NCBI RefSeq assembly: GCF_013366925.1
Contig: NZ_JAALDK010000004.1
Location: 124,001 to 188,000 of the forward strand
Origin: Paraburkholderia youngii
GTDB taxonomy: Bacteria > Pseudomonadota > Gammaproteobacteria > Burkholderiales > Burkholderiaceae
Length of the DNA: 64,000 nt
Direction of reading: 5' to 3'
The notes beneath the pieces are model-generated. The model did not search any database and was not told where the DNA came from. It saw only the letters and a list, made by a program, of their open reading frames with translations. The translations under genes were made by a program, and so were the position numbers. Positions 35,374-43,253 of the stretch are shown here, piece after piece; positions within the stretch are counted from its first letter, which is position 1, and each line of letters opens with the position of its first letter.

Positions 35374-35685
35374 ATGCCGAAGCAGTTCTTGATGAAGGCG
35401 ACTCGTTCGCCCATGTCGTTTTTCGCTGTGTGCTTTGCGCTTTGGCTCGCGGCACATTCATTTTTCGCCGCACTCTTTGTCGGCTACCTCGCGATTAAAT
35501 GGATCAGATCAGCGATTCGTGACGCGTTGAAAGACGAGAAAGAGACGAGCGATACAACACCGGCAACGCCGACGACTGCCAAGCCGCAAGGCGAAGCGGT
35601 CCCGACGGCGGCTGTAACACCTATCAAACGACAGTACGCGAAATCGCCTGTCGTTGTTCCTCTTAAGACCGGCACCGACGAATAG
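35374..35685 (+). CDS. Small membrane protein, unknown function
   Basis: A 103-residue protein, ATG 35374 with CTGGAGAG 7 bp upstream. One long or two short membrane helices (about residues 15-42: FFAVCFALWLAAHSFFAALF), a basic-acidic amphipathic stretch (RDALKDEKE) and a Thr/Pro/Ala-rich tail. No family recognised. A strong terminator follows, so it is a single-gene unit. Confidence 0.65.
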   Translation: MPKQFLMKATRSPMSFFAVCFALWLAAHSFFAALFVGYLAIKWIRSAIRDALKDEKETSDTTPATPTTAKPQGEAVPTAAVTPIKRQYAKSPVVVPLKTGTDE

Positions 35686-35701
35686 TCGAGTCGCCTCAAC
35701 A

Positions 35702-35730
35702 GCAAAGACGCCCCTCCAGGGCGTCTTTGC
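35702..35730 (+). terminator. Terminator after the small membrane protein gene
   Basis: GCAAAGACGCCC-CTCCA-GGGCGTCTTTGC, a 12-bp perfect stem. The T-rich strand is within the stem end. Confidence 0.75.
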
Positions 35731-35735
35731 AATTC

Positions 35736-35795
35736 ACCCCAACGGGAACCCTTCCCGTTGCGGGGCATGGGTTTCCCGCTTCTCGGAGAAATCCC
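35736..35795 (+). promoter_or_regulatory. G/C-hairpin leader of the 35796 gene
   Basis: AACGGGA-ACCCT-TCCCGTT inside an outer CCCC/GGGG pair, then a second arm GGGTTTCCCGC and the ribosome site CGGAGAA before ATG. Nested design shared with leaders at 50679 and 51204. Confidence 0.5.
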
Positions 35796-36230
35796 ATGGA
35801 AACAGAAATCGCGGCATGGCAGCTCGACATGTTCGGCGGCGAATTGCCGGTCGTTGTTAGATCGCCCGTCAAGCCTGATCCGTTGCCCGATCCACAGTTT
35901 TGGAGCGAAGCGGTGCGCGAGAAGATGGTCGATGCACTGGTAAGCCTTGCGAGGGACAGCCGTCGGGGCGATAACATGCCCGAGTCATTGGCGGACTGCT
36001 GTGCGCTGATCAGCGAGCGAATTCGAAACTGTAAAAAGATCGACTTGGAGGACTATCGCGCAACCCTCGGCTGGGTGATGGAATTCTGGGACGGCGCTCT
36101 GCCGTACCGTCACATATGTGAGATCAGTGGTTATCCTGCCGATACGCTGCAGGACATCATCATGGAAAATCCGCTGCTCAGGCGGGACATGGAAGAGGTT
36201 CGTCGTAGCTGCTTCGGCTCCTTGCTGTAG
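35796..36230 (+). CDS. Hypothetical protein (144 aa)
   Basis: ATG 35796 with GGAGAAAT upstream. Soluble and acidic, with a Trp-rich middle (YRATLGWVMEFWDGALPYRH). It starts METEIAAWQLDMFGGELP, a DMF-containing N-terminus seen in several short plasmid proteins. The next gene starts 11 bp downstream, suggesting an operon. Function unknown. Confidence 0.6.
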   Translation: METEIAAWQLDMFGGELPVVVRSPVKPDPLPDPQFWSEAVREKMVDALVSLARDSRRGDNMPESLADCCALISERIRNCKKIDLEDYRATLGWVMEFWDGALPYRHICEISGYPADTLQDIIMENPLLRRDMEEVRRSCFGSLL

Positions 36231-36241
36231 GAGAGCCGGAG

Positions 36242-37021
36242 ATGACAGCAACGACATTCGGCAAAGTCCTGAGCGGACTCTTTGGCCTTCGCGAGCCAGT
36301 ATCAGCGCCGGCGGCGTCGGCACCGGTGGTGGTAGGGCAAGGAGGCCACAATGAGCGTCAGGTCGTTATCGCAGGCGAGGCGCGGCTGTTCCGCGACGAA
36401 GGCGATGTAGTGGTTCAGTTTCGCCCGGCCTTCGATTACCAGTTGCGCGACACGCCTGTCGGCATGAAGCTCGTACCCTCACTCGAACCTCACTGGGCCG
36501 TCGTTGACGAACATCCCGGACCGCTGAGGGACGCGATCGCTGCGGCGATCAAGGCAGCGGCCTCGCCGGTCGCCCGGCAGCGCGAGGCCGCAGACGCAGA
36601 GCGTCCTCGTGCACCTGTGCAAGTCAAGCCGGCTACCACGCCCGTCGTGATCGAGAATGCGGCGCCAGCGTTGGCGTCGCCCACGAAAGCGTCGGGGCCG
36701 CATCGCACCGAGCGTTCGCACTACGGCGTCGTAACGGAGTGGGGCGAGCGCGAGTTCCCCGATGGAAAGCGTCCCGGCAAGACCTACGAGTCGTTCTGCC
36801 TGACGCTGGAGAACCGTGGACAGACCCGCCTGTTGCAGGGCGAAGGCCTGCGTGACGCAATCGCCGAGACACACTGCCGCATTGGTGATCGGGTCGAAGT
36901 CCGGCGACTCGGCAAGACGAAGGTGCCCGCAGTCAATTCGCGCGGGGAGCCCATTCTTGACGGAACGGGCGCTCAGGTCCTGTGGGACAAGTGGCTGTGG
37001 TCTATCAAAAAGAAGTCGTGA
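36242..37021 (+). CDS. Hypothetical protein with a conserved C-terminal domain
   Basis: A 259-residue soluble protein; GAGCCGGAG precedes ATG 36242. The middle is Ala/Pro-rich. The C-terminal 90 residues (SHYGVVTEWGEREFPDGKRP, then LQGEGLRDAIAETHCRIGDR) form a compact beta-rich unit ending WDKWLWSIKKK. I recall similar tails in plasmid primase/relaxase-associated proteins, but cannot name the family. The neighbouring primase gene is consistent with a DNA-processing role. Confidence 0.55.
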   Translation: MTATTFGKVLSGLFGLREPVSAPAASAPVVVGQGGHNERQVVIAGEARLFRDEGDVVVQFRPAFDYQLRDTPVGMKLVPSLEPHWAVVDEHPGPLRDAIAAAIKAAASPVARQREAADAERPRAPVQVKPATTPVVIENAAPALASPTKASGPHRTERSHYGVVTEWGEREFPDGKRPGKTYESFCLTLENRGQTRLLQGEGLRDAIAETHCRIGDRVEVRRLGKTKVPAVNSRGEPILDGTGAQVLWDKWLWSIKKKS

Positions 37022-37182
37022 TGAACATCCAGCACTTCTGATCCCGAACTCTCTCACCTTTGTTCCTGTATCTGCTCACCTTCGCTGCCTTGACCATCCC
37101 TCACGGGTGGCTGGGCGCGAAGTGTGGGTTTTTCTTCCTCGCATTTTTCAGCAGTTCCAACCGGCAGCGCCCGTCCTTACTG

Positions 37183-37227
37183 AGAAAAGCCGTTCCGCGT
37201 GACGTACGCGTAACGGACGGCTTTTCT
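37183..37227 (+). terminator. Hairpin/terminator before the primase gene
   Basis: AGAAAAGCCGT at 37183-37193 pairs with ACGGCTTTTCT at 37217-37227, with an inner CGCG/CGCG pair. It is bidirectional in form. The 160 bp before it shows no gene. Confidence 0.6.
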
Positions 37228-37243
37228 GAGCAACGGTTTCACC

Positions 37244-37262
37244 GCCTGTAAAGGCATCGACC
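37244..37262 (+). promoter_or_regulatory. Hairpin-ATCGAC motif, copy 2
   Basis: GCCT-GTAA-AGGC followed by ATCGACC, 27 bp before ATG 37290. This copy has the most divergent stem, and the pairing is kept. Confidence 0.55.
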
Positions 37263-37289
37263 TCAACCACACCACTACTGGAGTGACAT

Positions 37290-38372
37290 ATGAATGTTAA
37301 GGACCTGAAGCTGTCCCCGGAACAGTGGGTAGCGTTGCTCCAGAAGTACGGAGTGCCCGCAACCTCATTGACCGGAAAAGGCGCGCCTTGTCCGATCTGC
37401 GGCGGTAACGACCGCTTCACATATGACAACAAGCGCGGCCGCGGCGACTGGGTGTGCCGCAAATGCAATGAAGGAAGCATGAAGGCCGGCGACGGCTTCG
37501 AGCTAATCTGCAAAGCAGCGGGAATCACTTTTCGAGAGCTGATGCTTGAGCTCGACGGCGGTCCGCTGCCGGCGCGCGACACACCGCCATTTTCTGGTAC
37601 TGCGCCATCGCCCGGTCGAAAGGCCGATCCGGCATGGGCCCGAAAGCGGCTCGAGTCGATGTGGGACAGCGCGGTGGCTCACGGCCGCGACGATCTTATA
37701 TCGGAATATCTACGTGCGCGAGTGCCCGGTCTCGATCTGCCGTCGTCGCCGGCGCTCCGTCTGGCAATGCTCGAATGTCGGCACGAAAAAAAGGTCATTG
37801 GAAAGTGGCCCGGCATTCTCGCCAGATTCACGTTGCCTGATGGACGCCTCGGCACACTTCACCGGACGTTCCTTGATCGGTCTAAGCCCGCGAAGGCAAC
37901 GATCATCACTCACGATGGCGAAGTCCTGCCTTCAAAGATGAATGACGTGACGCTGCACAAACTCAACGGCGGCGCAGTCCGGCTGATGGATCCGGTCAAC
38001 GGCGAGATCGGCGTGGGTGAAGGGCTGGAATCCGTGCTCGGCGCGCACATGCTTTTCGGCGTGCCGGTGTGGTACTGCCTCAACCGTGTGCTGCTTTCCG
38101 ACTTCGTTGTTCCTGATGGCTTTGGAATTCGCGTAGTGCACATCTTCGCGGATTTTGATGCGGTTGAACCGAAGACGCGAAAGTCTCCTGGGATGGCTGA
38201 TGCGCTGGCGCTTGCGAAACGGCTTCGCGCCGACGGCTATACCGCGATCGTTCACCGCCCGAAGGTTCGCGGGACTGACTTCGCGGACGAATGGATGACG
38301 TCATGTAACAAGCCTCGCGGTCCAGCCGTCCCTGTGCGGCGCGGCAGCACGCGCGAGGCGCTGCACATCTGA
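37290..38372 (+). CDS. P4-type primase with zinc finger and Toprim domain
   Basis: A 360-residue protein. The N-terminal zinc-binding domain CPICGGNDRFTYDN and WVCRKCNEGSMKAGDGFELI (residues 35-75) is the P4 alpha/TraC-type primase finger. The C-terminal half is Toprim-like: the acidic motif in EIGVGEGLESVLGA and the DxD-type FADFDAVEP. No helicase domain follows, so it is a stand-alone primase, likely for lagging-strand or incoming-strand replication of the plasmid. ACTGGAG lies 9 bp before ATG 37290. Confidence 0.85.
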   Translation: MNVKDLKLSPEQWVALLQKYGVPATSLTGKGAPCPICGGNDRFTYDNKRGRGDWVCRKCNEGSMKAGDGFELICKAAGITFRELMLELDGGPLPARDTPPFSGTAPSPGRKADPAWARKRLESMWDSAVAHGRDDLISEYLRARVPGLDLPSSPALRLAMLECRHEKKVIGKWPGILARFTLPDGRLGTLHRTFLDRSKPAKATIITHDGEVLPSKMNDVTLHKLNGGAVRLMDPVNGEIGVGEGLESVLGAHMLFGVPVWYCLNRVLLSDFVVPDGFGIRVVHIFADFDAVEPKTRKSPGMADALALAKRLRADGYTAIVHRPKVRGTDFADEWMTSCNKPRGPAVPVRRGSTREALHI

Positions 38373-38412
38373 TTGACAGCGGCTTTGTCCGCTCAGTAGT
38401 TGTTCTTAACCG

Positions 38413-38463
38413 CCCGGTGGGGATTCGTCCCCGCCGGGGCCGCAATCCATCTGGGCCTTTCTC
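38413..38463 (+). promoter_or_regulatory. G/C-hairpin leader of the 38464 gene
   Basis: CCCGGTGGGGA-TTCG-TCCCCGCCGGG (38413-38438), an 11-bp stem with one G-T pair and a UUCG loop, then 25 bp to ATG. No T-run follows, so it is not a standard terminator. Confidence 0.5.
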
Positions 38464-38697
38464 ATGGATAGAAGCATGTTCAAGATGATTGTTGGCCGGT
38501 TTGAGATTGTCGCTACTTCGGGTGTTAAAAACGGTTCGGTGCGGGTCGGCAAGTCGCAGGCGCAGGCTTACGATGTAATCGACCGGCGTCAGGCAGTGAA
38601 TACGAAACCTGAAAAGGTCGGCCTGGATTTGGATGACGCGTGGACCTATTGCGTTCGCCATCAGGGTCGAGCTCACGCTGTCGCCTTGTTGCATTGA
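38464..38697 (+). CDS. Small hypothetical protein (77 aa)
   Basis: ATG 38464 (ATG 38476 also possible). A basic, soluble small protein (MIVGRFEIVATSGVKNGSVR), followed by a strong terminator. It lies alone behind a hairpin leader, the same plan as the units at 50731 and 62147. Unknown function. Confidence 0.5.
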   Translation: MDRSMFKMIVGRFEIVATSGVKNGSVRVGKSQAQAYDVIDRRQAVNTKPEKVGLDLDDAWTYCVRHQGRAHAVALLH

Positions 38698-38715
38698 CTT
38701 AACCCCATAAAGACA

Positions 38716-38742
38716 AACCCGGCCGATGGCCGGGTTTTTTTC
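38716..38742 (+). terminator. Terminator after the 38464 gene
   Basis: AACCCGGCC-GAT-GGCCGGGTT stem followed by a T run. Confidence 0.85.
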
Positions 38743-38765
38743 GCCTGTACGGACCGCTCGTCCTT

Positions 38766-39008
38766 CTATCGCCACCACCACGGCCGCGTCTTGACTCGGA
38801 TAACCGTCCGCAGAAGGCAGTACATCATGATAAGGAATGGGCGAAGAATTCCGATTGCCCAAAGAAACGCGGTGCCGCAGATGAAAAAGGCCCACACCGT
38901 GACATCGCAGGTCGGAAACAAAAGGTCGATAAACATCAACCCCACAAGGACGACGGCGATAACCGCGCGCCGTGCGAGCGGATCGAGAGCCCAGAATCTC
39001 TCAAGCAT
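38766..39008 (-). CDS. Small membrane protein (80 aa)
   Basis: ATG 39008, overlapping the upstream small gene by 8 bp. Two or three hydrophobic helices (AVIAVVLVGLMFIDLLF and WAFFICGTAFLWAIGIL) and a basic Trp-rich tail (TRPWWWR). Probably an inner-membrane protein. No family recognised. Confidence 0.6.
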   Translation of the reverse strand: MLERFWALDPLARRAVIAVVLVGLMFIDLLFPTCDVTVWAFFICGTAFLWAIGILRPFLIMMYCLLRTVIRVKTRPWWWR

Positions 39009-39153
39009 GGTCGCGATCCTTTCGATGCCACGAAAGCACCGCGCTGCGAAGGTGATACGCCGATTCCCACAGGGCAACACCGACTGCGACGAGGAGCCAA
39101 AAGCGCGCGGCCCGTGTCCAGTCCGCGTTAGTGAGTACGTGCAGGAGATCCAT
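39001..39153 (-). CDS. Very small membrane protein (50 aa)
   Basis: ATG 39153 with GGATCTCCTG-like context (GGAGATCC read on the other strand) near the start. One helix (ARFWLLVAVGVALWESAYHL). It precedes and overlaps the 80-aa gene, and a CTTGACTT promoter motif lies 66 bp upstream. Confidence 0.5.
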   Translation of the reverse strand: MDLLHVLTNADWTRAARFWLLVAVGVALWESAYHLRSAVLSWHRKDRDHA

Positions 39154-39194
39154 CGTTGCTACTCCGTTAGTGAAGCCCTTTATTGCGGGCGATG

Positions 39195-39226
39195 ACCTAT
39201 CTTCGCAAATGCCGCGCGAAGTCAAG
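39195..39226 (-). promoter_or_regulatory. CTTGACTT promoter-like motif
   Basis: CTTGACTT at 39226-39219 on the minus strand, followed by GATAGG after 17 bp. It is one of at least seven such motifs before minus-strand genes in the window. Confidence 0.45.
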
Positions 39227-39240
39227 GACACCGGCCGCGA

Positions 39241-39630
39241 CTAGAAGTCGGCGAACTGGTCGGCGATAGCGTCCGTGTTAAAACGCCGTGTGCCGCTGAT
39301 CGCGGGCTCGGCAGCGCGCGACTCGAGCGGTTGTGACGCCGTGGCCGCGGCGGCATCGACAGAGAAGATCGGTGTGGGATCGCTCTCAACCATATCCGCT
39401 ACTTCTGTTTTCGGCTGGGGCGTCGCCGGTTCGGTCATGCGCATGACCGGCTCCACGGAAACGCCGGAAGCAACACGTTTCGCGGCCTCCCCCCCGTTGA
39501 GCGCCGCTCGCGCGAGGGCCCTGAGTGCGCCCGCGCGCATGCGCTCGTTGTCGAACTTTTTGATGAAGGCGAAAAGATCAGGGTCCGTCGCTTCATTGAG
39601 CGTGACTTTGACCACGGCCTTTCCAATCAT
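39241..39630 (-). CDS. ParR/StbB-like partner of ParM
   Basis: A 129-residue protein whose start overlaps the parM stop by 4 bp. The N-terminal half (VKVTLNEATDPDLFAFIKKF) reads like a ribbon-helix-helix or small DNA-binding domain, and the C-terminal half is disordered, ending FNTDAIADQFADF. In ParMRC systems a small protein encoded right after parM binds the centromere and the actin filament; position and size support that role. Sequence similarity is not decisive. Confidence 0.6.
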   Translation of the reverse strand: MIGKAVVKVTLNEATDPDLFAFIKKFDNERMRAGALRALARAALNGGEAAKRVASGVSVEPVMRMTEPATPQPKTEVADMVESDPTPIFSVDAAAATASQPLESRAAEPAISGTRRFNTDAIADQFADF

Positions 39631-40181
39631 GCAGCGACTCCGACCGCTTTGCGTTCGCGAGCAAGCGTTGCCTCACCAACGATCAGGAAGCCCTTTGCGT
39701 TGGCATAGCAGGGCGCGTCGAGCACGTCGAGTTGGACGCGGGGGAACGCGGCGCGTATCGAGGCTTCGTACAGAGCTGCGCCACCACCGGTGAGGACGAT
39801 CGAGCGCAAATCCGCTGTCCGGCCGACACGGTTTTGCATTTCCTTGACCGTTGCATTGATGATGGCCTGCGACTGTTCCAGATAGGGGATGAGGTCAACA
39901 TCCTTCCCGTAGAACAGGAGCGGCTTTTTCTCGCGCAGGCATTTGTCGATACGTTCGATATCGTCGACCGGTTCCTTCTCGCTCTTTGCGATCAACGACG
40001 CAATGCTCTTGTAGACCTGAGACGCACCGCCCGGAGCGCCGCCGCTGCGGCGGTCATTCATCGTGAAGCCGTGAGCGACCACCCAGTCAGTCGTGAAGTA
40101 GCCCACATCAATCACCAGATGGGCGTTTTCGCGATCGAAGCGGCTACCGCCGTACTCGGAAAACGATACGAGCGATCCTAG

Positions 40182-41533
40182 CAGGCTGTTGAAAAGCGCC
40201 CCGTCATGACGACCGAAGCTATGTTCAGGAGACTTGCGCGTGCGATATTGCGCTGAATTAACGGTTCACCGCGCGATCTGCGCGGGGCAGGCGCACGCAT
40301 GCGGCTCGTCTGGCGCGCAGTCTTCGCGCATTGGCGGCTCATCGCGTCGCTCCTCGCGGCACCATCCCTGGCATTCGGGCCATGCGGGTCAGATTGCTCG
40401 CAACCATCGTCAGCTTGAAGTGCTGGTCGACGCGCTTGAGGCCGCGATAGACCGTCTGCCGGATCCGCCCGATGGTTTTGCCCCAGCCGAAATGCTCTTC
40501 GATTCGTTTGCGGATGATCTGGCTAGTCCGGTAGCCCGCATGCCGCGAAGTGCGACCGTCGATGGCGCTGCCGCCCCAACGCTCATCGTTGCGCGCGACA
40601 TGCGGTGTCACGTTGCGAGCGCGGCAATCGTTCACGAAGTCACGGGTGTCATACGCCTTGTCGGCGCCAACTGTCTTCGCATGAGTACCTGGCACGCAAT
40701 CGAGCAATTGCAATGCGCTGGCCCGCTCGGCAAAACCATCTGCGTGACTAACCACGGCGCCGACCACCAGCCCCGAGCGATTCTCCATCAGGATGTGCCC
40801 GTGGTAGCACAGGATGGCCGGGCTCTTGTGGCTCTTCTTGAACAATCGCGCCTCCGGATCAGTAGTCGACTCGTGCGTGGCATTGCTACGTCGCTCGCCT
40901 TTCCAGTCGGTGTCGGCGTTGCGGCCACCGCCGGCTGGCGGACCATCGTCCGGGCCGTCCTTGCGGCGGAAGCTTTTGTGACTGGCCCACGCCTGAATCA
41001 GCGTGCCGTCCACCGAGAAATGCTCTCTCGACAGCAAGCCCCGCTTGTCCGCCAGGCTCATGACTTCGGTGAAGAACGCTTCCACGACTTCATGCTCCAG
41101 AAGCCGGTCGCGGTTCTTCGAGAACACCGAGTGGTCCCACACGGCGTCCTCAATCGCCAGCCCGACAAACCAGCGGAACAGCAGGTTGTAGCGCATCTGC
41201 TCCATCAGCATGCGCTCGCTGCGTACGGAGTAGAACACCTGCAACAGCAGCGCCCGCATCAGCTTCTCAGGCGCAATCGAGGCACGACCGGTGTCCGCGT
41301 AGATGACGCTGAACAGCCCGTTGAGCCGTTTCAACGCATCATTCACCAGCAACCGGATCGGTCGCAACGGGTGATCTGCCGGGACGAAGTCCTCGAGCTT
41401 GACCGTCGTGAACAGGGGTTCCTGCATCTCGTCCATTCCGCGCATCGCATCCGCTGCCAAAGATCATGAACACGATATCCATAACGCCCGTCCTTCAAAC
41501 CCCGTTTACACGGGATCCAAATTCAACAGCCTG
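40182..41533 (-). mobile_element. IS5-family insertion sequence in parM
   Basis: A 1352-bp element with inverted ends CAGGCTGTTGAA and a 4-bp CTAG target duplication (40178-40181 and 41534-41537), as usual for several IS5 subgroups. It contains one intact transposase gene in the same orientation as parM. Confidence 0.92.
40339..41460 (-). CDS. IS5-family transposase
   Basis: A 373-residue DDE transposase. The N-terminal domain (RPIRLLVNDALKRLNGLFSV, FYSVRSERMLMEQMRYNLLF) is that of IS5/IS1182-like enzymes. Catalytic acids are in HFSVDGTLIQAWAS, VGADKAYDTRDFV and the RKRIEEHFGWGKTIG region. It appears intact. Confidence 0.9.
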   Translation of the reverse strand: MAADAMRGMDEMQEPLFTTVKLEDFVPADHPLRPIRLLVNDALKRLNGLFSVIYADTGRASIAPEKLMRALLLQVFYSVRSERMLMEQMRYNLLFRWFVGLAIEDAVWDHSVFSKNRDRLLEHEVVEAFFTEVMSLADKRGLLSREHFSVDGTLIQAWASHKSFRRKDGPDDGPPAGGGRNADTDWKGERRSNATHESTTDPEARLFKKSHKSPAILCYHGHILMENRSGLVVGAVVSHADGFAERASALQLLDCVPGTHAKTVGADKAYDTRDFVNDCRARNVTPHVARNDERWGGSAIDGRTSRHAGYRTSQIIRKRIEEHFGWGKTIGRIRQTVYRGLKRVDQHFKLTMVASNLTRMARMPGMVPRGATR

Positions 41534-42047
41534 CTAGGGGTTGCGGCACTACCTTTACGGAGTGAACACGGATATTGCCATGGCCGAAGTTGAGCGTTCT
41601 GGTGAACGCGTCGCGCAGATGCGCTGAATATTTGTTGATGGTGTGAACAGGGAGCCCCAGCACCATGCGTTCGACTTCGGTGACGCCCGCAAATTGGAGA
41701 GATCCCCCGAGTAGCGCTGCGTAGTTCGACGTGAGGCAGAAGTCTTCCGATAGCGTTCGACCTGCATTTCCGTATGCGGAGGACAGTTCAACGCCTGGGC
41801 CAATCTCGTATGTCGCGCCGTCCACTTCAATCGGCAACACCTTGCGCGCGTGCAGCACGCCTTGGCCATAGCTCGAAACTGCCTCGCTCACCGCAATCGG
41901 CGTCACCGAGGGAAACATTTGGGTGGCAATGTCGGACCCCATACGGAATGCGCTTTTCGTATTGCCGTAACCGACGTCGACTGCAAATACCGATACCTTC
42001 ATTGGGCTCTCTCCAGAGTTGTTTATCAATGTTCACTGCGCGTTCGG

Positions 42048-42195
42048 CCCCAGCAGGGGCCAAGTACGGGCCAAAAGATCGTTGTCGCAATGACGGTTTT
42101 TGCTCTTGGTCCCTGCTGGGGCCAACTACGGGCCGAAGGGTCGCTGTCGCAATGACGTCTTCTGCTCTTGGGGCCAAGTAGGGGCCAACGTTGGC
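42048..42195 (-). repeat. 62-bp tandem repeat upstream of parM, centromere candidate (parC)
   Basis: Two full copies and part of a third. GTCGCAATGACG recurs at 42084 and 42146, and TGCTCTTGG at 42101 and 42163, both 62 bp apart. GGGGCCAAGTACGGGCC-type blocks recur at 42056, 42118 and 42170. Actin-type partition loci carry their centromere as repeats just upstream of parM and bind ParR there. The array ends 46 bp before the parM start. Confidence 0.72.
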
Positions 42196-42239
42196 CCCAC
42201 AACCGCGAGTGTCGTTCCAACTCTATCGGCTGTAGATCA

Positions 42240-42281
42240 AAGTCAAGGAAGCTAAAGCTCGCAACATTTAAGGAGCTTTAG
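42240..42281 (-). promoter_or_regulatory. parM promoter candidate with upstream dyad
   Basis: CTTGACTT on the minus strand (42247-42240), then GATAGAGT after 12 bp. Just upstream lies a perfect 9-bp inverted repeat CTAAAGCTC / GAGCTTTAG (42252-42260 and 42273-42281), a possible operator. The repeat array would then lie in the 5' leader. Confidence 0.5.
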
Positions 42282-42318
42282 GAATTTCACGAGCGACGGG
42301 CGCAGCTATTCTCTTCGT

Positions 42319-42427
42319 TACCCACCGCGCGATCAGCGCATCGACCTCCGAGTTTCACCATTGAAGGGATCGCTTTGCCTGGCGAAAACCCTTCCTGTCA
42401 CAGGCCGCATTCTGACGCGGCCTTTTT
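42319..42427 (+). ncRNA. Candidate small RNA A
   Basis: TATTCT at 42307-42312 could be a -10 box. The transcript would begin with the hairpin-ATCGACC motif (GCGC-GATCA-GCGC, 42327-42346), then a GAAGGG/CCCTTC stem, and end in a terminator AGGCCGC-N8-GCGGCCT plus T5 (42402-42427). No open frame fits. It shares GCGCATCGACCTCC with candidate B at 61975-61988. Confidence 0.45.
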
Positions 42428-43253
42428 CTGAATCAAATCAAGTGCACCATGATCCACACTGAGGACCACGGACACGCGATATCCATTGGGTTTGCGGGCG
42501 GTTTTGCCTAGATTTGCGCGATGAGGCGTCGTGTACGGTTGACAGTGTTGACAGTTCGACACTGCGGCGCGACGACTCAGACACGCATGGACACACCCTT
42601 TCAGCACACGAAGCTGAGACCGTTGCATGAAGCCCGACACACAGCGGCGGATTGAACGGACTTGGGGGTGGGGGTATGTGGTCGCAGTGAAAGCGAGCAC
42701 ATCCCTGTACGGAAGACGAACGGCAGGCGCGGCCGGACAAGGAAACGCGCAAAAAGTATTGCCGGGCAGTTGGCCGCAGTCGTGCGAGTCGAGAGACAGG
42801 CGCACACGGGCACGCGAAGCGTGTCATAGGCCGGTACGGCAGCCAGAGTAGTCTGCGGAGTCGGGATCGCGGAGCGAAAGAGCGCTGCGGCCCGACCTGC
42901 GAGACAGTGGACCCGATCAACGACGATGGACTCTGCAAAGGCAGATCCGGTGCGGTGATGGCAGGGAAAGCAAATATCGCAGGCAGGCATCGCGCGCAAG
43001 CGCGGCGTCTCGCAGCAGGCAGCAGTTGGACAGTCGATGCACGTTTCTTCCACGTGCGGGGCTGATCGAATGGAATCGCTAAAGGACGGGAAGGCAGTAC
43101 CCGGCGGGGAACGCAACGCGCAGCGCGGACAGGTTGATGCAGGGGATAGGCTCCCGGCGTCCCGCCCGCAGTGCGAACGACGACGACCGTGAGAAGCGGT
43201 CAGGTTGATAACGTATCCGGCGCCGCGGCGTGCGGACAGGTGGCTGTGCAACG
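42428..43253. other. 826-bp region without a convincing gene
   Basis: Long frames here (for example minus strand 42601-43263) have Cys/Arg/Ser-rich translations with no domain, and look like chance frames in G+C-rich DNA. A tandem 9-bp repeat GTTGACAGT (42538-42546 and 42547-42555) contains two TTGACA boxes. An origin or transfer origin could be here, but no iterons or nick-site pattern was recognised. Confidence 0.4.

Larger units (their letters stand above)
39627..42002 (-). pseudogene. parM: ParM/StbA actin-like partition ATPase, split by an IS5-family element
   Basis: N-terminal part: ATG 42002 with GGAGAG upstream, VFAVDVGYGNTKSAFRMG (phosphate-1 motif) and MVLGLPVHTINKYS. C-terminal part: VIDVGYFTTDWV (phosphate-2) and IVLTGGGAALYEASIR (adenosine motif). 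Removing 40182-41533 plus one CTAG copy joins them in frame as VVPQPL-GSLVSFSEYGG, about 340 residues. As it stands the filament protein cannot be made. Unless the insertion is recent or polymorphic, another stability system must keep the plasmid. Confidence 0.88.

Noticed and set aside
40234..41469. 411-codon plus-strand frame opposite the IS5-family transposase
   Set aside because: Shadow of an intact transposase with clear catalytic motifs on the other strand.
42048..42195. CRISPR-like array or IS ends
   Set aside because: 62-bp tandem units without unique spacers, located before a partition gene; a centromere explains them better.
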